From the NCBI GenBank assembly GCA_014529385.2, contig CM043971.1, positions 94,279,840-94,343,839 of the forward strand: 64,000 nucleotides of DNA, in the 5' to 3' direction. The translations under genes and the position numbers were made by a program. Below, in pieces: positions 62,405 to 64,000 of the stretch; position 1 is the first letter of the stretch; every line of letters begins with the position of its first letter. Source of the DNA: Adiantum capillus-veneris (Eukaryota > Streptophyta > Polypodiopsida > Polypodiales > Pteridaceae). A model generated the notes under the pieces. It had not been told where the DNA came from, ran no database searches, and saw only the letters and a list, made by a program, of their open reading frames with translations.

Positions 62405-63660
62405 TTCTAAAAGGGGTGACAGATAGGTAGGTTAGGGGTCTAGATTGTGTTTTGAGTTTGCTTTTTAGGAGTTTTAATTTTTCACACTGACATGCCTCCT
62501 AGAGGTATAGTGCCTGTTTTTGGATGTGTTAGGTAGGACTTATATGGATCTCCATCCACATGGCTGAGGACATCTGCTTCAACGAAATGAGCCACTCCAT
62601 ACCTCCAGGTGTACTACTTTCCATGATTCATGTTGGTGGATATGTGTAATTGCTAATAATGATTTTTCATTCTTTGTTTGAGTGAAATAGTTATGATTGT
62701 TATCTGCCATTATAGATGTATAAATTTGTCTTTGCTTAAGTTGATTGAATTCCAGTTTAATCTTATGGATGAGCCTGGAGATTAGGAGACCGTGACTTTA
62801 GGTTAACTCATTTACTTGACCACTAGGCCTAGCTAATAAAATTATCCGAGTATTTGAGACCTTAGGAATGTTTTAGGTAGAGAAAGGCTTGCTCACTTAA
62901 ACAACAAAAAACACTAGTGTGAATACCAAGGAAATGGAAGCAAAAAAAAAAAAAAACAACATAACTGCCACAAATGAAAAATCTTACGCTGGAAGAGAAA
63001 TCCTGGCTGGAATTGGTACTTCACTCACATGTATTGTCTATGGTACTAGAGCCCTAGAGGTTCCCAGTGTGGGCGCTTTTCCTTGAGAAGCAAAAAACCT
63101 AGAGGTTCCCAGTGTGGGCCTCTATTCGCTTGGTACTGACCTCATGGGGCCCTAGGCTTATAAATGCTATATCTTGAGCTAGAGAGGTTAGATTTCAACA
63201 TTTTAAAGAGCTATCTTAATGTTTTTGGATGTTTCGGATGCATCCGTGGGCTTAAAAAATGTTATATCTTAATCCTAGGGCCTCATGAGGTCAAAACCAA
63301 GAGAGTAGAGGTTCCAGAGACCCCTCAAGGACCTTTATTTGCTTGGTTCTAACTCCTTCATAGTCTTAAATAGTACCTATCAATCACTATCAAGTACGAT
63401 CTGTTTGAATTTAAATTGCGAGTACTTCATAAAAAGGTAATTGATGCTTGTGCAAGATGCACAAGTACAAGTACTTCACTTTATAGGATAGCAACAACGG
63501 GTCATAAAAAGGCGTTTGGCGGTTGTGGAAGATGCCGTTATCAAGTGCCTTACTTTTTTGATGATAGTGACAATTTCACCAAAATGATTTTCGTGGACAT
63601 TTTCAAAATGAATTTTTTTTTTTTTCTATGTAACGTTAGCCTTCTTCCTATTGTCTAAGG
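62405..63660. other. Non-coding 3' region with overlapping direct and inverted repeats
   Basis: AGAGGTTCCCAGTGTGGG is repeated at about 63057 and 63100 with a diverged third copy at about 63308. Segments at 63118-63155 and 63272-63311 are inverted complements (GACCTCATGGGGCCCTAGG). A pair of related stretches beginning CATAAAAAGG is at 63429 and 63503. No LTR end or gene is identified. Confidence 0.45.
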
Positions 63661-64000
63661 AGCATTCTCTCACTAGAGCTAAAAGGCCAAAAAATGTGTC
63701 CATTTCTTTCCTAATGCATGAGACCAACGAGTGCTATTACCGACCAAAGTATGATGGGAATGTTCAATACGTGCCTATGAGGCCACAAGGACAACCCATG
63801 TACAGATATCAACCTTATATGGCCCTAGATCAAAGACCACCGATGGGTATGGAAAGACCTCCGCATGTGTTGGGTCAACAACCTCCATATCCGGGACATA
63901 ATGCAGTGCCTGTAAAGTACATGCATCCAGAGGGAGTCATAAATGAAAAAGCACTAGTGCCTGTTACACCCTATACTGAGCCTAGTCCATCTACAATAAT
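63661..64000 (+). CDS. Partial Gag-like frame running off the window
   Basis: Open in frame to the window end. The product is Tyr/Pro/Gln-rich (TNECYYRPKYDGNVQYVPM, then QPPYPGHNAV), typical of the region after a Ty3 Gag core. It may be the continuation of element E's gag after the nested element D, but about 60-100 residues that should lie between are not visible, so this is unproven. Confidence 0.45.

Larger units (their letters stand above)
50770..63660 (+). mobile_element. Element D: long Ty3/Gypsy element nested in element E
   Basis: LTR, PBS, leader, then coding sequence to 61701, a purine tract, and a 3' region with its own small frame. Single RNase H (no aRNase H), PBS of the TGGCGCCGTTGCCGGGGA type and a Gag related to E's. 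It is a non-chromovirus Ty3 element; I cannot place it as Athila or otherwise from memory. The 3' boundary is not established because no sequence matching the 5' LTR is found before the window end. Confidence 0.7.

Overview
The window is nuclear DNA of a land plant and consists almost entirely of transposable elements. Evidence for a plant: Ty3/Gypsy elements of the Tat lineage with two RNase H domains, Ty1/Copia fragments, a DUF4283-type L1 LINE, a tRNA-derived SINE, and CT/CA-rich LTRs. I see no rRNA gene, no convincing tRNA gene and no intact host gene. Nested, multi-kilobase LTR elements suggest a large-genome vascular plant; I cannot name the species.

Layout. 1-5437 and 26245-32275 are two diverged copies of one decayed Ty3 element ('family B'). 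Each holds a foldback hairpin, an antisense 146-148 aa reading frame, a SINE, a LINE ORF1 fragment, integrase debris and a long microsatellite-rich LTR. 5083-20999 holds element A, the best preserved: LTR, four small leader reading frames in two paralogous pairs, and an uninterrupted 1759-codon gag-protease-RT-RNaseH-aRNaseH-integrase frame. A second copy (LTR + leader + gag, near 99.7% identical by eye) follows head to tail and is cut off at 20999 by antisense Copia debris. 23231-25284 is a gag-only Copia element on the minus strand with both LTRs and an intact 5-bp target duplication. 33836-37300 is debris: an antisense aRNase H/integrase fragment, another LTR (C) and unclassified sequence. 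37321-46440 is a minus-strand LTR/gag element (F), split at 40022-45475 by a LINE with a perfect 15-bp target duplication.

46590 to the window end is a nested pair. Element E has an LTR, a PBS, a leader with three palindromes spaced exactly 286 bp, and a broken gag. Inside its gag sits element D, with an LTR, a PBS and a very long gag-PR-RT-RNH-IN frame. D's coding region continues past integrase into a second retropepsin-like domain (DTGA) and a W(V/I)PK-repeat tail, then a purine tract and a separate 140-codon frame with its own TATA box.

Coding capacity: only element A's polyprotein is unbroken. D has a few stops plus a homopolymer frameshift; the other elements are more decayed. The most promising new biology is the post-integrase second protease domain of D, the duplicated leader reading frames of A (one pair carrying an F-box-like stretch), and the palindrome-phased leader repeats of E. 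Boundaries given as 'about' were judged by eye.
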